DNA of 64,000 nt from Anthoceros angustus (Eukaryota > Streptophyta > Anthocerotopsida > Anthocerotales > Anthocerotaceae): NCBI GenBank assembly GCA_010909165.1, contig MU008188.1, positions 620,001 to 684,000 on the forward strand, in the 5' to 3' direction. The position numbers and the translations under genes are program-made. Below the pieces are notes generated by a model. The model was not told where the DNA came from, did not search any database, and worked only from the letters and a program-made list of their open reading frames with translations. Below are positions 23,291 to 36,000 of this stretch, one piece after another; position 1 is the first letter of the stretch; every line of letters begins with the position of its first letter.

Positions 23291-23329
23291 ATTGTGTCTT
23301 TGAGTGATTTTTTTTGTTTTTTTTGCTAA

Positions 23330-23682
23330 GTTTGGTGTCAAAGCGAGCTAGGTTGTCAGTAGGAAGGGATATGTATACTTGAAAGTGTCCTTGGCCTACG
23401 GGTTTGAGTTGTTTCCTAGGTTAAATCATAATTGGTCCTTGGACCATGAACTCGATACTCCTTGGCCTTTGGTCTCGGAATATTTAATAAAAAGTCTATA
23501 TATGTGGGAAGGGGGTCCTCATATTTGGCAGAGGTTGCTAAGTCCATAGGCTAGTGGTCGAACCAACCGGGGCGGTGAGTTGGTGTGTGTGAGTGGCTAG
23601 GGTGTCTGGCTATGTTCGAGAGGCAGTAGGAGAAGCGGAAGGCGGTGTCGCGGAAGGAGAGTGGTAGTGGAAGCCGGCCAGC
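23330..23682 (+). repeat. Gypsy LTR-like upstream segment (copy of 59640-60000)
   Basis: Shared blocks with 59640-60000 include CCTTGGCCTA, a diverged TTGGTCC/TGGTCC stretch, and AAAAAGTCTATATATGTG followed by a G-rich run. The TCTATATATGTG block is a good TATA candidate lying upstream of ORF-X in both places. Confidence 0.6.
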
Positions 23683-24780
23683 AGTCGGAGAATTTCAGGA
23701 GGATATAACCTAAGAAACTCGGAAGGCGGGGAGCAATGGCGCATGGCTGGCGGCGTCGAGGAGGCTGAGGCGGGCGTGAAACAAGCTGGGAGCAGGCGTA
23801 TGGTGAGCTGGGGAGCACCGTCTGCGAGGCGCGGGCGGCGTGAGGCGGCTTGAACCCTCATTGGTGGTGGGGAGCTCATGTTGAAGAAGGAAGTCAGCGT
23901 GGCTGACTCATGGTTGTGGAGTAGGAACCACAGGGGTGACTAAGTTGGAAATTATGCGAGCTATCAGCAGTTCGGTAGAGTAGCGAGGTTGTGGCGAGCA
24001 TGGCACCCAAGGCCCGAAATTTGACCGCCCAATGGCGAATATGAACCATTGGAAGGCTCGAGCGGAGGATTAGTGAAGGAGCTGGGGCTCGGGTTCATGG
24101 AGAAGAGATGGAACTATGTAAGCCTAGAGTGCGGGAGAGTTGTGATTGAGCCCTCCGGAGAGGAGCACTGGCCAGCTCAGTCAAGGCAGGCGTGGTTTGG
24201 GAACCCAATGGATGGTTGACGAAATGGTCTCTGCACCTCATGGAGTGGCGAGATGGCTCATTGCTTCTGCAACATAGAGCGGGATTATTTGTCGACCATT
24301 TCTTCTTTCTCCATGAGGTGGTCAAAGGGTACAAGGATTGATTGGGGCGGATTATTTTGACAAATTTGTGTGAGGAGGTGAACGACCTCCTTCCTTGCCT
24401 CCTTAATTTCGCCCTTCCTAGTTCACCTGTATGCACACTCTAACTGTTTGCCTGAGATAGAGATTGTGGCCTCCCTCCACATGTGGAAGCCAGTTAGGGA
24501 GGTGAAGTGGAAAGCGGAAGAGCCCAAGGAAGAGATAGAGGAGGGATCTGACAGCTGGGAGTCTGTGGCAACGGGAAGCTCTGGAGAGGAATAGGAAGTC
24601 GCCACAGACAAGAAAAGGAAGGCTGAGGGAGTCAGGCAAGGCTCAACAAAGAAGGGGAAGGTGGACGCGCGTGTCACCAGGTCGAAGGCAGGGGCCGCGT
24701 TGCACGAAAAAGCGAAGAAGATGAAGGCCAAGCGACAGATTGATTTGTCGGATGAACAAGCGGCCCTCCTCCTCCAGCGG
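23683..24780 (+). pseudogene. ORF-X fragment (plus), cut by the opposing gag
   Basis: Nucleotide blocks match 60000-61000: the AATATGAACCATTGGAAGGC region, the 'TTTGTCGACCATT' region, and CCTCCACATGTGGAAGCCAGTTAGGGAGG. In protein the shared piece is SLHMWKPVREVKWKAEEPKEE, then a Lys-rich stretch to DLSDEQAALLLQ. Frames are broken. Near 24780 the sequence switches to the minus-strand gag, giving a tail-to-tail arrangement. The product is unknown. Confidence 0.5.
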
Positions 24781-25472
24781 CTCCACTCATGTTGCTCGTT
24801 TCGGCTGCTCCCGCTACTTCTGTGCTTCTTCTTCCCTCGGTGGACCAGGAAATCGATCGGGGTCTTTGGGTGCTGGAATTCTGAACCGACAGAGGAGTAG
24901 CGACCTCCCCTGTGGTCCGTCCCAAAAGATCGAGTTGAGCAGTGATACGATCGAGGCGTTCAGCCAAATCCTCCGACCAGGCCTGAAACTCCCCGCTACT
25001 GACGACCTCGTCGTCGCTGTCAGTTTCGCTGGAAGCGGATGTGGATTCACCGTCTTGCAAGGTCCAACGTCGTGGAAATTCCGCGACGGTCGCGGAGTGT
25101 GGGTCGCGCTCGGGGGAGGATGTCTCCTCCTCACTCCTCGACACCAACACTTCCTCCACAACTTCCTTCCTCTCGCTATCAGTAAGCTCCGCCCCTACTT
25201 CCTCCGATTCGTCCGTCCGTTGACCACCGTCCTCTCCTTGGTGCGTCGCGGAAAGGATGGCCTTTTCTTCGATCGCCCGTAGCTCGTTTTCGTCCTGCTG
25301 TCGACGGGTGACGGCAGCAGCAATTTCTTCTCTCAAACGATTCCTCCGTGAAGCTCGCAGGTCTCTTGCGGTGGCGTGTGACCTTCCGTTCCTCTTCTGG
25401 GTCTTCCCTTACGGACATCGCAAGCATCCTCATGTCCTCCAACCCCATGTTAAGAAGGAAGCAAATCACCAC
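24674..25472 (-). pseudogene. Ty3/gypsy gag N-terminal part, unit 1
   Basis: It lies just inside the minus-strand PBS, where gag should start. MGLEDMRMLAMSVREDPEEE begins near 25460. A frame change leads to a Glu/Asp/Ser-rich segment ending in SEDLAERLDRITAQLDLLGR, a heptad-like helix seen in many gag proteins. The zinc knuckle and capsid core are missing because the element is cut near 24700. Confidence 0.5.
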
Positions 25473-25594
25473 CTAGTGTCTCAACCATTCACCCCTATGA
25501 CAATTAGGGGCGTGAGCTCCCCTTCACAACATATGGTGACCCGGTCCCTTCTCAAACATTCAGCCTAGCGAAATCACAAAACTTCAAATTTTCA

Positions 25595-25618
25595 GCGACA
25601 AGTCCCGAGCGCCAAAAA
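25595..25618 (-). promoter_or_regulatory. Decayed gypsy primer-binding site, unit 1
   Basis: Read on the minus strand it is TTTTTGGCGC followed by TCGGGACTTG. The unit 2 copy keeps the full plant gypsy form, which shows that six or so bases were lost here. Confidence 0.75.
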
Positions 25619-26614
25619 TGTGGAGGAAAACCGGGCTTCCTTCCCCTCTAAGCGGCCACACTTATCACTATCGCTTTCGTTGGGTTTCGTCCCATGAGAC
25701 TCGTGTGAAAGTTCGAGGTCTTGTGATGGCGTCGCTACTGCGATGACACAATTCTCGACCTTCTAAACAAGCAAGGCGCCCTCTACTCTCCCTCTTCGTG
25801 CACTTGCCTTTGCTCAGAAAAATCAATCCCAACCTCGACCGACATAGTTGCAGGCCACCGCTGAGGAGCCTATCCACAGGCGCCGGGGACCCCAGTCCAC
25901 GCAATTTTGTCCCTACTTCTAAGACCACTCTTCTCCACTCGGGGCCCTTTTACTTGCAGTTGGGATTCGTCCCTTAGGCTCTGCTGTGGCCTTCCACTAA
26001 CACCTACACCTCTAATCCTCTACTCATCTTCTCATCCTCTTCCTCCTATTCTAACCTCGATTCGGGCTTCTTGGTCGACTCGCCCTTTGCACAGGGGTCG
26101 CCTCCACCCGCAAGTTCTTCCTTGGGCGGTTGCTATGAGTTTGACACAGACGAGAACCTCCGAGTCTTTCCACCTGTAGTCTACCCTCAAGCCGAGTTCA
26201 CAGGCATTGCCACACACCCAAAGCAAAGCAATTTCCAGCAACCATTCACAAGGGAGCAACTCGTTTAGGCACTTGCGTGAGCAAGTCCTCCACCAAGCAC
26301 TCAGACCACATGACTTCCTCTCTACGAATGCGTTGGCTCCACGGCACGAAATTCCTTTACAAGGCAAAGGACTCGATGGTATGGAAGACATGATACTTTA
26401 CTTTGTGAAATCCTCCTCCTCTTATAGGAGGCCTTCCATACAACCTCCCTTAGGTGACCCTCTGGTCACCTTTTCCAATTCTATTATTTCCTACATGACA
26501 TTTAAGGCACATCTAATCTATGCGATCCTTGGTAAATTCTATTCTAGCCTTCACCTAAGATCATCCTTGGATGATGTCCTACCTATCCTTCCATTCCCCA
26601 AAGCTCATTTATGG
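25619..26614 (-). repeat. Ty3/gypsy LTR (or LTR 3' part), minus strand, unit 1
   Basis: It ends CCACA next to the PBS on the minus strand and is about 1.0 kb back to the ORF-X stop. Its distal 300 bp (26330-26600) recur in plus orientation at 39170-39440 and 59290-59640. It shows no coding potential. Whether the LTR stops here or includes ORF-X is open. Confidence 0.6.
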
Positions 26615-29600
26615 TCATTGACCATCTAGTCCTTCACCTCTGGGGTGCAGCGTGTCTTTGTGGATTTTCCTTTGCTCTTCCTTCCCGGATCTTGTCTTCC
26701 TAATGTGTGGGGCAAGTACAATCTGCCCCTTCCTCCATCTCAGGCGGCGCCACATTCCTCCATCGTCCGGCAATCGCGCCCCGCGCAGCGCCTTTTCCAG
26801 CTCCCGCTGGTCGCGCCCTTTCGGCACCCTACCGCGGTAGTCGCGGACTACGGGGTAGTGACTTCTACCATGGTGATCGGCCCCTCCTTCTTCCCTTCTC
26901 CCCGGTGATCTCTTGGGTTGGAATCCTTCTTGCTCCTTCCTGTTGTTGATTTGTCCATACCTATCATGGAGCATTTCTCAAGACTTCCCCATTGTGGCGA
27001 TGTCCACTAACTTCTCCCTTGGTTGGTCTCCTCTCCGCCCGGCTCTCCCTTGTGGGGTGAGGAATTCTCTCCTCCCTTGGCGGATCGGACCGTCCTTGTC
27101 TCCCTGGGGTTGTCTCCCCCACCACCTCTTCTCCTCAGGGGTATACTCGGACCCCGGCTCCTTCATCCAGCGGGCCCCGACTCCCCAGAGCTCGCGCCGG
27201 CACCCTACCGGTAGTCTGGCGGACTACGTGTGGGTGGTTGTCTGCAGTAGTCTGGCGGACTACCGTGGTATGGTCACCACCAGTGGTAGGTGACCCCAGG
27301 GGGCTTTCCCCCTCCTTGCTCTCGCGCCCTTCCTCTTTGGCGCGGTCCTCTTCTCCTGACTCCCAGTTCCTCGGAGTCCATGTCCGATGGCCTCATCAAA
27401 ATCGGAGGCCTCACTGCTGTTGCAGCTCCTTCCATCATCATCATGAGGACCCTATGTCCTCCTCTTGGCCAAAGCAACACCTCTTGTTGGCCTTCAAAAT
27501 CTATTGTGGAGGTGAGCCCCAAGCTGTAATGCATTTGGAGATCATCAATCTCGTGGGCCACTCTCCATCCTCACACCTACCCTTGTAGGCGTCCCTTGAG
27601 GTGGTCAATTCTCCCACCTTGACATGGAGGTCACATTCTCCTCCCCTTCCTCTTTGGTGGCCAATTTTGCTGAAGGGCATAATCACTTAAAATCTTCTTC
27701 CTCACCTACCCATCCTATGTACCACTTTCTTGTGGTGCTCCTCCTCTGGGACCTCCTTTTCTTCCAGTCCCTTTGTTGGGCAAGCCTTCCTCTCCGCTTG
27801 CCAAGCATCTCTCGCTCCAGCTCACAATTCTTGGTCTTGAGCTCCAACCGCTTCTCCTCCAAAGTCAATTCTCCTCCTCTTCCATGTCCGGATCTTGATG
27901 GCTTGGTAGCCATCACTGCTCTGTGCATCCATTCTTTGGACCTTCTCCTTCCTGAGCCTCCTTTTGCCCTTCGCTCTTGCTCTAATTGGGCAAAATGCTC
28001 TTCCTCTTTTGCCTCCATGAGTCTTTGGGTTGTTGCCGAATGGCTCTCTTCTTTGAGCAACCTTCCCTCAGGACCTTCCTCTTGATCACAAGGATCAGCG
28101 GAGCTTCTCCTGACCTTTTTCCCCTTCTCCTTCGGACTCCATGGCTGTTGCCACCTCCTCTTCATCTGGGCCTTGACTTCCTCCTACATGCCCACAAGGA
28201 GGCTGCTAGTTCTTCAAAATCTGCAGTGAGTGCTTCACAAGCACAAACTCCTAGGGCCCAAATTCTTTCCCCTTGTTTCTCAAATCCAGCTCCTCGGGCC
28301 AGCGTGGGGTCCTCGCTCATCTCTCCACCCAGCGGAGATGGTGGCCTGGGCGCCCTTGGCGCCTCATGTTCTTCTCCTTCCCTTCCTACGCATTGGCTGC
28401 TTCTGGCGTGGGGTGCCTGCTCTGTGTGAGGTGCTCCCCTACCGGTGGTGCCTACCCGGTGGCGCCTACCCACTTGGGTGGCGCCTCCCAGGTAGGGCTG
28501 CCTCTTCCTAGGCACAAAGAGATGGTGGGGACTCCCCCCACCCTTGGTCACCCCTCCTGTAGTCCTCCTCTCATAGACTACCATTCGGCCTCCTCGGCGG
28601 GACCTTGCTCCTCCTCCTGCTTGCTCTTGGGAGAAAGATTCCCACTCGGCAACCTTGTTGCCTCTACTTCCCTCGCCCTTGGTCAGCATGCTTGTGGAGT
28701 CGACCTCCCATTGTCTTCCTCAGTGCAAAGGCCTTTCCAAGCTGGAGGTGGATTATCTCAAAGGATGCCAAGCATCTTCAACTCCTTGCTTGTGAGTCCC
28801 TCGGTTTCCCACAAATGCACCAAATAGGTGCTAAGATAGCCTTGGCCTTCCTCATCCACGAATTTGGCTTGAGGAGCTTCTCCCTGGTGGATATGCCTCA
28901 TACATGATGGTGCATCAAACGGCTCCTCGAAATCTTCCACAAAATTGGAGGAAGTTGGTGAAATAAGAAGTCGTTGGTAATTTACCAACAACACAATCTT
29001 TGCAAGAGCCTCCACTTGACTCCTTGATGCTCTCGGTCTTCCAGCCATTCTTGGCATGGGCCTTCACTCCTCCATCCATCATGTCGAGGACTCTGCGGAA
29101 TTTCGGAGGCTCCTCTTCCCTCCATTCGTCCTCGAGGAAGCAATTCCAGCTCTCCTCCTCGGTCTCCATACACTGTCGAATGCTCCGGAGTCCAGGTGAG
29201 GATCCGTTCATTCCTCTCGGTGGCGGGGCTGCTTCGATTGATGGAGGTTGATATGTAACACTCCTCAATCAATTCCAAATTGGTGTAGGCCCATTGGCGG
29301 CCATACCCATCCCAGTGGATGTTCTCCTCCTCCCCTTGCTTGAAATCGGCCAAATCCACAGGGTTGAGCGCCCAAAACAAGTGAATTGGGGCATCTCGCC
29401 TCACCCCTCACGGCGTGGCCTCTGCTGCCTTCTTTCCTTGCGAGGAGGCCCTTGGCGGTTCCTTCCTTGCCTTTTCCCCTCGAGGCATGGTGCGCCCTCC
29501 AAGTGCTTCAGGAAAATTTACTCCCCAAATCGAAGCTTCTTCCCAATTTGCCTCCTCCACTCTCACCATGGCCTCACAAACAATCACACACTGTTAGCCT
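26615..29600 (-). pseudogene. ORF-X, minus strand, unit 1: unknown helical protein upstream of LTR
   Basis: Read leftward. The start near 29580 is a lysine-rich lead. Next are WAYTNLELIEECY and FRRVLDMMDGGVKAHAKNGW, then FVEDF and YLSTYLVHLWETEGLTSKEL (about 28800). A long Glu/Arg/Lys coiled-coil follows (QLEQERRAKGGSGRRRSKEW and EEKRLELKTKNCELEREM, 27750-28010). The Gly/Pro-rich end includes GSEYTPEEKRWWGRQPQGD and stops at 26615. Frames shift several times. The FVEDF...LVHLW part matches the plus-strand ORF-X copies (FLH...IIHVW) at protein level. No signal peptide, membrane segment or known domain is visible. Confidence 0.5.
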
Positions 29601-30150
29601 GACTCACTCTGCCGCCTTCTTCCTCTTCTTCTTCTTTCGGATGTCTCCACAATTTGCTCGCGCTCTCGCGACTTCAAGTTCGCCCTCACCTCGCTCCGCC
29701 CTCGGCTCCCCGATTCCCCGGCACTCACGCTCTTCCCGCATTCCTTCACGCCCCCTCGGTGCTCAGCTCTCGGCTGATGTCCTCTCTCCTCTTGCTCCAG
29801 CTAGGGTTTCTTCCTTCGCTCCAGCTCGCGCGCTGCTTCTCTCACGCTTGTAGGTGGCGACAGCGATGGCGATGGCAGCCTTCCTTCCTTCCACTCTTAC
29901 GCTCCAACTCCAGCTCCAGCTCTAGCTCTTCGCGAAGTGGAGGAAGCGCACTTTGCCCTCCTTGGATGACTGCCACCTGGAGGTTGCACAACCCTAGATT
30001 TGGTTCATCATTCCAAAATCCTAATCCTATCTAAACTGCCTATTTTCCTATCCTGCCCGCTATCCCTAATTAATCGCTTCCTAATTACTCTATACATTTA
30101 TTCCCCTATTGGTGAGCATATATAGTGGATATTCCCCCCCTATTCTAATT
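29601..30150 (-). other. Upstream region of minus-strand ORF-X
   Basis: GC-rich leader (29640-29980) with an AAACCCTAG motif on the minus strand, then AT-rich sequence with a TATATATG block near 30118. The same arrangement is found at 47270-47850. It probably includes the start of the LTR or a promoter. Confidence 0.4.
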
Positions 30151-32825
30151 TCCTTTTAGCGAGATCTTGTCGACCTACCATGATAATACCTTACCTGGTA
30201 CGCTCTTTTCGCTCGGCCTACCGGTAGTGTGGCGACCTACGGTGATGTCACACCTAACCTTTGACTGCCCCGTCTCGCCTAGGGGTCATTTTGACCCGTT
30301 CTTTTCTGGATATCCTCTTGCCTTCCTAACAATATCCTACAACTCCAGCTTCAAGATTCTGAGAAAATTTCTGGCATGCTCCTCTTCAATCGTTTTAGCC
30401 AAAAAAATCAAACTTGTTTGTCTTACGGCTCTTTTGAATTTGGTTGCCCAAACTTTTGCATTCCACAGTCATTATCAGGTATGCCCTTGAACACAAGGGT
30501 CTGAAGGTCTGTCTTTTTGTAGAAAAGAGCGGATATCATCCATATGACTCATATTGTGAAGTTGCATCGGTTTGCTCGAGAGACATCAAATTCTTGGCCA
30601 TGGTGGGACATAAAAGCACGTCTTCAAGGGTAAGTTGGATTGAACCATCGTGCAAGGTGAACTTACATGTCCCATGGCCTCGTATTTGCAGGCTCGTCTT
30701 GCTTCGTTCATCACCGAGAAGCACCTTGTCAGCACTCAGGCTAAGGGTTAACGTGAAGAACTGTTCTTTCTGTGTACATATGTGTGAGGTGGCGCCAAAA
30801 TCAAGGTACCAGCTGCCTACCTCATACCATGCGCTTGTGAGACAAACTGTAAGGATCTTCACAGTAGGTTTGGTATCACCTGTTCGTGTCTCCTTGATGG
30901 CGACTGTGGCAGTGCCTTTCTGAGTACGTTGAGGTTCTCTTGCTTTCTTTTTCTCACATTCCCTTGCCCAATGGCGATACCCGATTGCGGTTTTCACAGT
31001 CGTTTGGCGAATTGAAGATGTAGAATCGGTCTCCCTCCAGCCTTTTGCTTTTCCTTTACTCTTGTTGGGCCCTACACCTTAGTAACACCTTTTTACGCCT
31101 TTTGCCTAAGGGCGGCGAGATAAAGGGCTGCTCTTCACAAGGCACCAATCACATCTTCCACGGTGGTGCTAGTTGAGAAATGTGATGAAATGGGTCCGTT
31201 CGAGTTGTGACAAGCACGATAGGATGGAGGCAAGGCGAGAGCTTTGGACTTGACTGCACTTTATCGCGATCAGGGAAATGTCAGCTCGAAGAGGTATCAA
31301 ATCGTGGCGTGTGTTGACACTTTATCTCCCTCCTTCATCCAAGTAATGTAAGTACTCCATTTGTCTGCGCTAGGACATCATGTTTATTCTTGTCGTCTTT
31401 TCAAGTGAATGGCGTGATTCCCCGAACTCAATGTGGACAAGATCATGTCAAGTCCATTTATGAGCGAGAACCGCCTATGCTATTACTTGATCCCATTTTG
31501 CAATTTCATCTGCGTAGGTTTGGGATTGCCATTGGGATCCCGCATATGTCCCAACAGCGGGCGGACTCACGAGCCAAAACATGGCTCTCATGCGTGCCCA
31601 CACACTATATTTTGACCATTAAAGCGGTCTTTCTCCTTAGTATGCGGTGGTGATTATGGTGCCATTGCCATTGTGTTTATGCTTTGTGAGGGTTGGCGGG
31701 TTGTGAGTATTGATGCGAGTTCGATGATTGGGCTGCGCACCAATTCAGCAATGCATCTATCGATCCTGCGGACATAAAGACCTATTTGAGCGTCTGATAA
31801 AAGGCTCGACAATTGGTAAGAATCTATGTGTTGGCGGATGTGTCTATGTGTGACTAACAATTAGGGAAGATCTAATGATGGCTTAGCTTGGGCAGGTGTG
31901 GTACACAGGGCTGCATGCTAACCTCCTTCAGTTCTTCACAGCATGGTTGCAAAGGGTGCACACAAAAAGCAAGCGTTAAGCCTTTTCAATTCTAGGTTAG
32001 TAACAATTCATTTTTTTTCTTTTGAAAACAAGCATGTACATGAAACCCTAACTATCATGCCACCTACATGTACAAGGTGTACATTGGCTGACCCGATGAC
32101 ATGTAGGAGTAACAAGGAAAGGAAGGGACACACCATTTCAGGTGCCTCTTCAAATCTAGCACCAATTTGTGCCTGCGTCTGGTGCTCCAGGCTCCCTCGC
32201 CTTCAGCGTGAGCAATTTCATAGAACTTGGGGTGGCGGATCCATGGGCCGGTCGCTTCTTTCCATTGCCATCCTCAAATTCTTTGCAAAGTTGAAACTTT
32301 GATGTCTGTCTTATTTCGGTGTCTTTGGATGGCGAGATCTATCGCAGATCCAATTCTTCCACTCTATTCTGATAAGTTCTTGATTTGAGATAACCAACGA
32401 CAGGGATTTCTCCACCACGATAAACGTAGCTAGATTTGTCGATGCTGCTCCGCTACTACTTGGTGGTGATCCGTATATACGGAATTTGCGGTATACAAGC
32501 GGGTGGTGGATTCTCCGGCGCTTGTATACGAGCCGTCGGGGTTTATCCCTCTCCTCAAACAGCGAGATTTGAACTCAGTGTCAACAGCTTGATTTTAATC
32601 GGGTTGTTGAGAAGGGGCTTAGAAGTCCACGTGAATGTTTATCTGCAAACTTCCGTAGCCAAAGATTAGCGTAGTCCTGGAGAGATCTGTAGCTTCTTTT
32701 AGACCCGGTTGTGGTTGTTGTTGAGGTATCTCCCTCGACCACCTCGGCCTCTCTTGCTCAGATCCCTGTTAGGATTACGTGTCCTCGGCATTCTCAAAGG
32801 ACTTGATCAAGTAGCAGAGCATGAG
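30151..32825 (-). pseudogene. Nested Ty1/copia fragment, unit 1 (gag end and protease)
   Basis: On the minus strand a broken zinc knuckle (YRHWARECEKKKAREP) precedes the protease segment WYLDFGATSHICTQKEQFF, where the usual D-S-G is D-F-G. It continues to LEDVLLCPTMAKNLMSLEQT (30536-30997). Upstream gag sequence (31-32.8 kb) is too decayed to read. Integrase, reverse transcriptase and RNase H are absent, so the element is 3'-truncated near 30.15 kb. Confidence 0.75.
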
Positions 32826-32837
32826 GCTCTGATACCA
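32826..32837 (-). promoter_or_regulatory. Copia primer-binding site, minus strand, unit 1
   Basis: GCTCTGATACCA on the plus strand is the reverse complement of TGGTATCAGAGC. The matching place in unit 2 (about 50428) has lost three bases. Confidence 0.9.
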
Positions 32838-33066
32838 TGTGAATTTACGGGCATGAGATATGCACGTATTTGTGATCGAGAGCTGAGAGGGAATAGAGGC
32901 ACGAGACTCGGATGCACAAAATTGATTGAGTAAATAAACAAATGTCTCAAGCATGTTTTATACTAAACCCTAATATCGAAAAGATATATAAGTAATTCTA
33001 TATATGTCCAACCCTAACCAAGCATAACTGACTTAAGCATAGTCCAGGGTTAACTATATTTTAACA
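32838..33066 (-). repeat. Copia 5' LTR, minus strand, unit 1
   Basis: 229 bp, TG...CA on both strands, abutting the PBS. It includes the AT-rich ACCCTAATATCGAAAAGATAT block. The unit 2 copy is at about 50441-50634. Confidence 0.75.
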
Positions 33067-33074
33067 CCGACTTC

Positions 33075-36000
33075 ATGATGAACCAACAGCAACTGGTGTC
33101 GCTTCGACAGTTATTGAGGGACAATCCGAAGTACCGGCAGGAAGTTTGGCGGGCCATCAAGGAGACACAACCACGCCGAAACACTCCGGGTCGTAAGACC
33201 AAACCCGTGGAGGTAAAGGTGGTATCCCATACAGATCCAGGAGCGCCGGTGGTTCAGGTGGAAATCGCTGGGTGCGTAATCAAAAACGTACCCCTGGACA
33301 CGGGTTCGGGAGTCAACCTCATCACGGAGGCCACAGCAAGACGTTTGGGGTTCACGGCGTTTGAGCCCTCTACCAAAACTCTCAGGATGGCGGACATGTC
33401 GAGGCAGCGGAGAGAGTTGTCCGAGTCAAGCAACCATAGCGAGGGCACCCTACACATTGGACTTCGTGGTCATCAAGCCCGCGGACCTCAGAGTGCGAGT
33501 CTTGTTGGGGCGTCCACGGCTCGGACTCGCTCGAGACAAAACTACACTTGGGAAGGAGATCCATTTCAAACCGGTTGATTGGGATCGAAGGTAAGGAAGG
33601 CGGTAGCGATCACACGGAGCAAGGACACATCTGCGGAAAGCAATGCACCGGAGGTACACACCCGCGAGGATAGTGGGAGCATGGAGCGAGAGGATCTGGA
33701 TGGCCTTTCCAAAAATCTCGTGGTCAGAAGGAGATGGACTAGGAGGGGCTTTGGGAGGTCATCAATATTTCGGTGGAGGGCGCCAAGCCAAGGGGCGAGA
33801 GCAGGAAGACCCACGAGCGAGGCGAACTGAGAAGTGACCCGTTTACTTGACGAGCTTTTCGAGAGTGGGGATGAGGATGAACCTCGGATGGAGGATGAGG
33901 GTTTTGGAGCGTGTGAAGCTGCGAGGGAAAGGAGCAGTCAATCCGGACGATGTGGAAGATGTGGAGGTCACCTTGAGTCCTAAAATTCCGGAAGGTATGC
34001 CGGTAGTTGAGCGAGACCTCACCGACGTTGGGGAGTTCGGTATTTTGCTTTCAAGGTCACGGATATGAAGGCATTAAAAGCGATGGGGAGAACACGGATA
34101 GACCTAAGCGGGTGCGGTGCTGTTCGGATTAACGATGCTCTGAATCCCAAACACTTTGAAGGTCAAGGAGGTCTGGACAAATATTTGGGCGGACATCATC
34201 TTTCCGTCGTAAGCAGTGAATGGGTAGCACCATTGTTGTGGTGCCAAAAGCGGCGGAGTTCGTGCGCGGATTGGAGGAAACTCAATGCACGCCAGAGGAC
34301 CACTTCCCATGCCCTTCGTGGATGACATCTTGGACAAGGTGGCGGACGTGGTACTTACTCCTTCCTAGATGGATACTCCGGCTGCAACCATTGCGCAGAG
34401 GTCGGTTGGGACAAGACAACGTTCACAGCGGAGTGGGGCGTTTCCTACAAGAAGTGCCTTGGGATGGAGGGCGCCGGGGTTATTCATGCGGATGGTAACC
34501 AGCGTTTCCGGGATTTCTTGAGGACTTCATGGAGTATTCTGGGCGACTTTGTGTGCGGAGAAGAGGACAACACGGGGCACTGAAGTGCTTGGGCGTTGTA
34601 GGAAACCGTGCCTACATCCGAATGCTATTTTGGCATGTGAGGGAATCTTCTTTGGGGCACGGGTGTCGGCACGAGGGATAGAGGTAGACCAAGACAAAGT
34701 CCGGGTCATCCAGTCCATGCAGCCGCCCACAAATCTGAAGGAGTTGGGGGATTCTTAGGCATAGTGGGTTATTACAGGCGGTTCATTAAGGACTTTGCGA
34801 GCGTCTTTGTAAGCTAAGAGTTGCTCGGAAGGAGGAGAGGAGTGGGCACACACGAGAAGGGAGGCGTTCGAGGATTTGCAGACCACCTTCATAAGTGCTC
34901 CAGTATTGAAGGGTCTGGACTGGGGTAGGCGGTTTCACGTATATGTGGATGTGTCAGCATTCGCCATCGGAGTGGTGCTCAGCCAAAAGGATGACAAGCG
35001 GAGAGATCATCCGATCTACTACGCTGGAAGGCTCACATACCGAGCAGGTACACTACCACCGAGGGCAGCGGGCATGGTGTCTGTGATCAGAAATTCAGGC
35101 ACTACCTCCTACCCAACGAGTTTGTGTTCTATGTGGACCATTTTGCGCTCAAGCATATCGTGAATAAGGCGGACCTGTCCGGACAAATTGCGAGGTGGAT
35201 TGACCTCCGGGGTTCACCTTTGAGGGGAGACCAGGCGGGCGGCAACATCAAAGCAGACTTTCCTGTCGAGATTGAGGGCGGTCTTGCAGAATCGGAGGGC
35301 CTTTCAGACGAGGCAGTAGCCACAATGGGCGGCGGAGAATGATCGAGCGCAAGCTGGACAACATACCTGGCGAAGCGAGAAGGGAGTAGCCGTGGGGCGC
35401 CCACTGAGGCTGGGCAGTACACATGGGAGATGGAGATGCAGGCGGATTGACCCGGACCCAGCAACAGGCCTTTGTGCACTACGCTTGCCCGTTTCGGATG
35501 TACAATGGATGCGTCTTCAAGGTGGGGCCGGATGGAGTTGAGCGGAGATACCTCCAGGCGGAGCGAGGTAGTAATAAAGGGATGCATGAAGAGGCGGGGG
35601 TGGACATTGTATCAGAGTCACCAAAAAAGATCTTGGAGGCGGATAGGTGGCCCACCATGTATGGGGAAAGCCGATTAAGTAAGCGATGTGATGCTTGTCG
35701 GTGGATCGGAAGCCTACAATGACTCATGGCGTTGGTGCCCATCGGCACTAGCGCCTTTGAAAAATAAGTATCGACCGTCGGACCTATCTGACCTTGGCAC
35801 ACACAAAGAGGTACATCCACGGTGGCAGCGGACTCTTGCACCGGTGGGTGGAAGCAGTGGCAACAAGGACGGACTACTGCAAGCATGGTGGCAAAGTTCC
35901 TCTCTGAACATAACCCTTGGGTATGGATATGTGCAGTTGAGTAGCGATAGGACCATTTCCTCAATGATGTAAATTTGCAATGACGGACTGCCCGGTATAA

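Noticed and set aside
24740-25282. A 180-codon plus-strand open frame
   Set aside because: It lies opposite the minus-strand gag segment, which has the better protein character and sits correctly next to the PBS.
27624-28085. Plus-strand Leu/Ser/Pro-rich frame that looks like a signal or membrane protein
   Set aside because: It is the antisense of the Lys/Glu coiled-coil of ORF-X; Leu/Ser-rich frames are expected opposite such coding.
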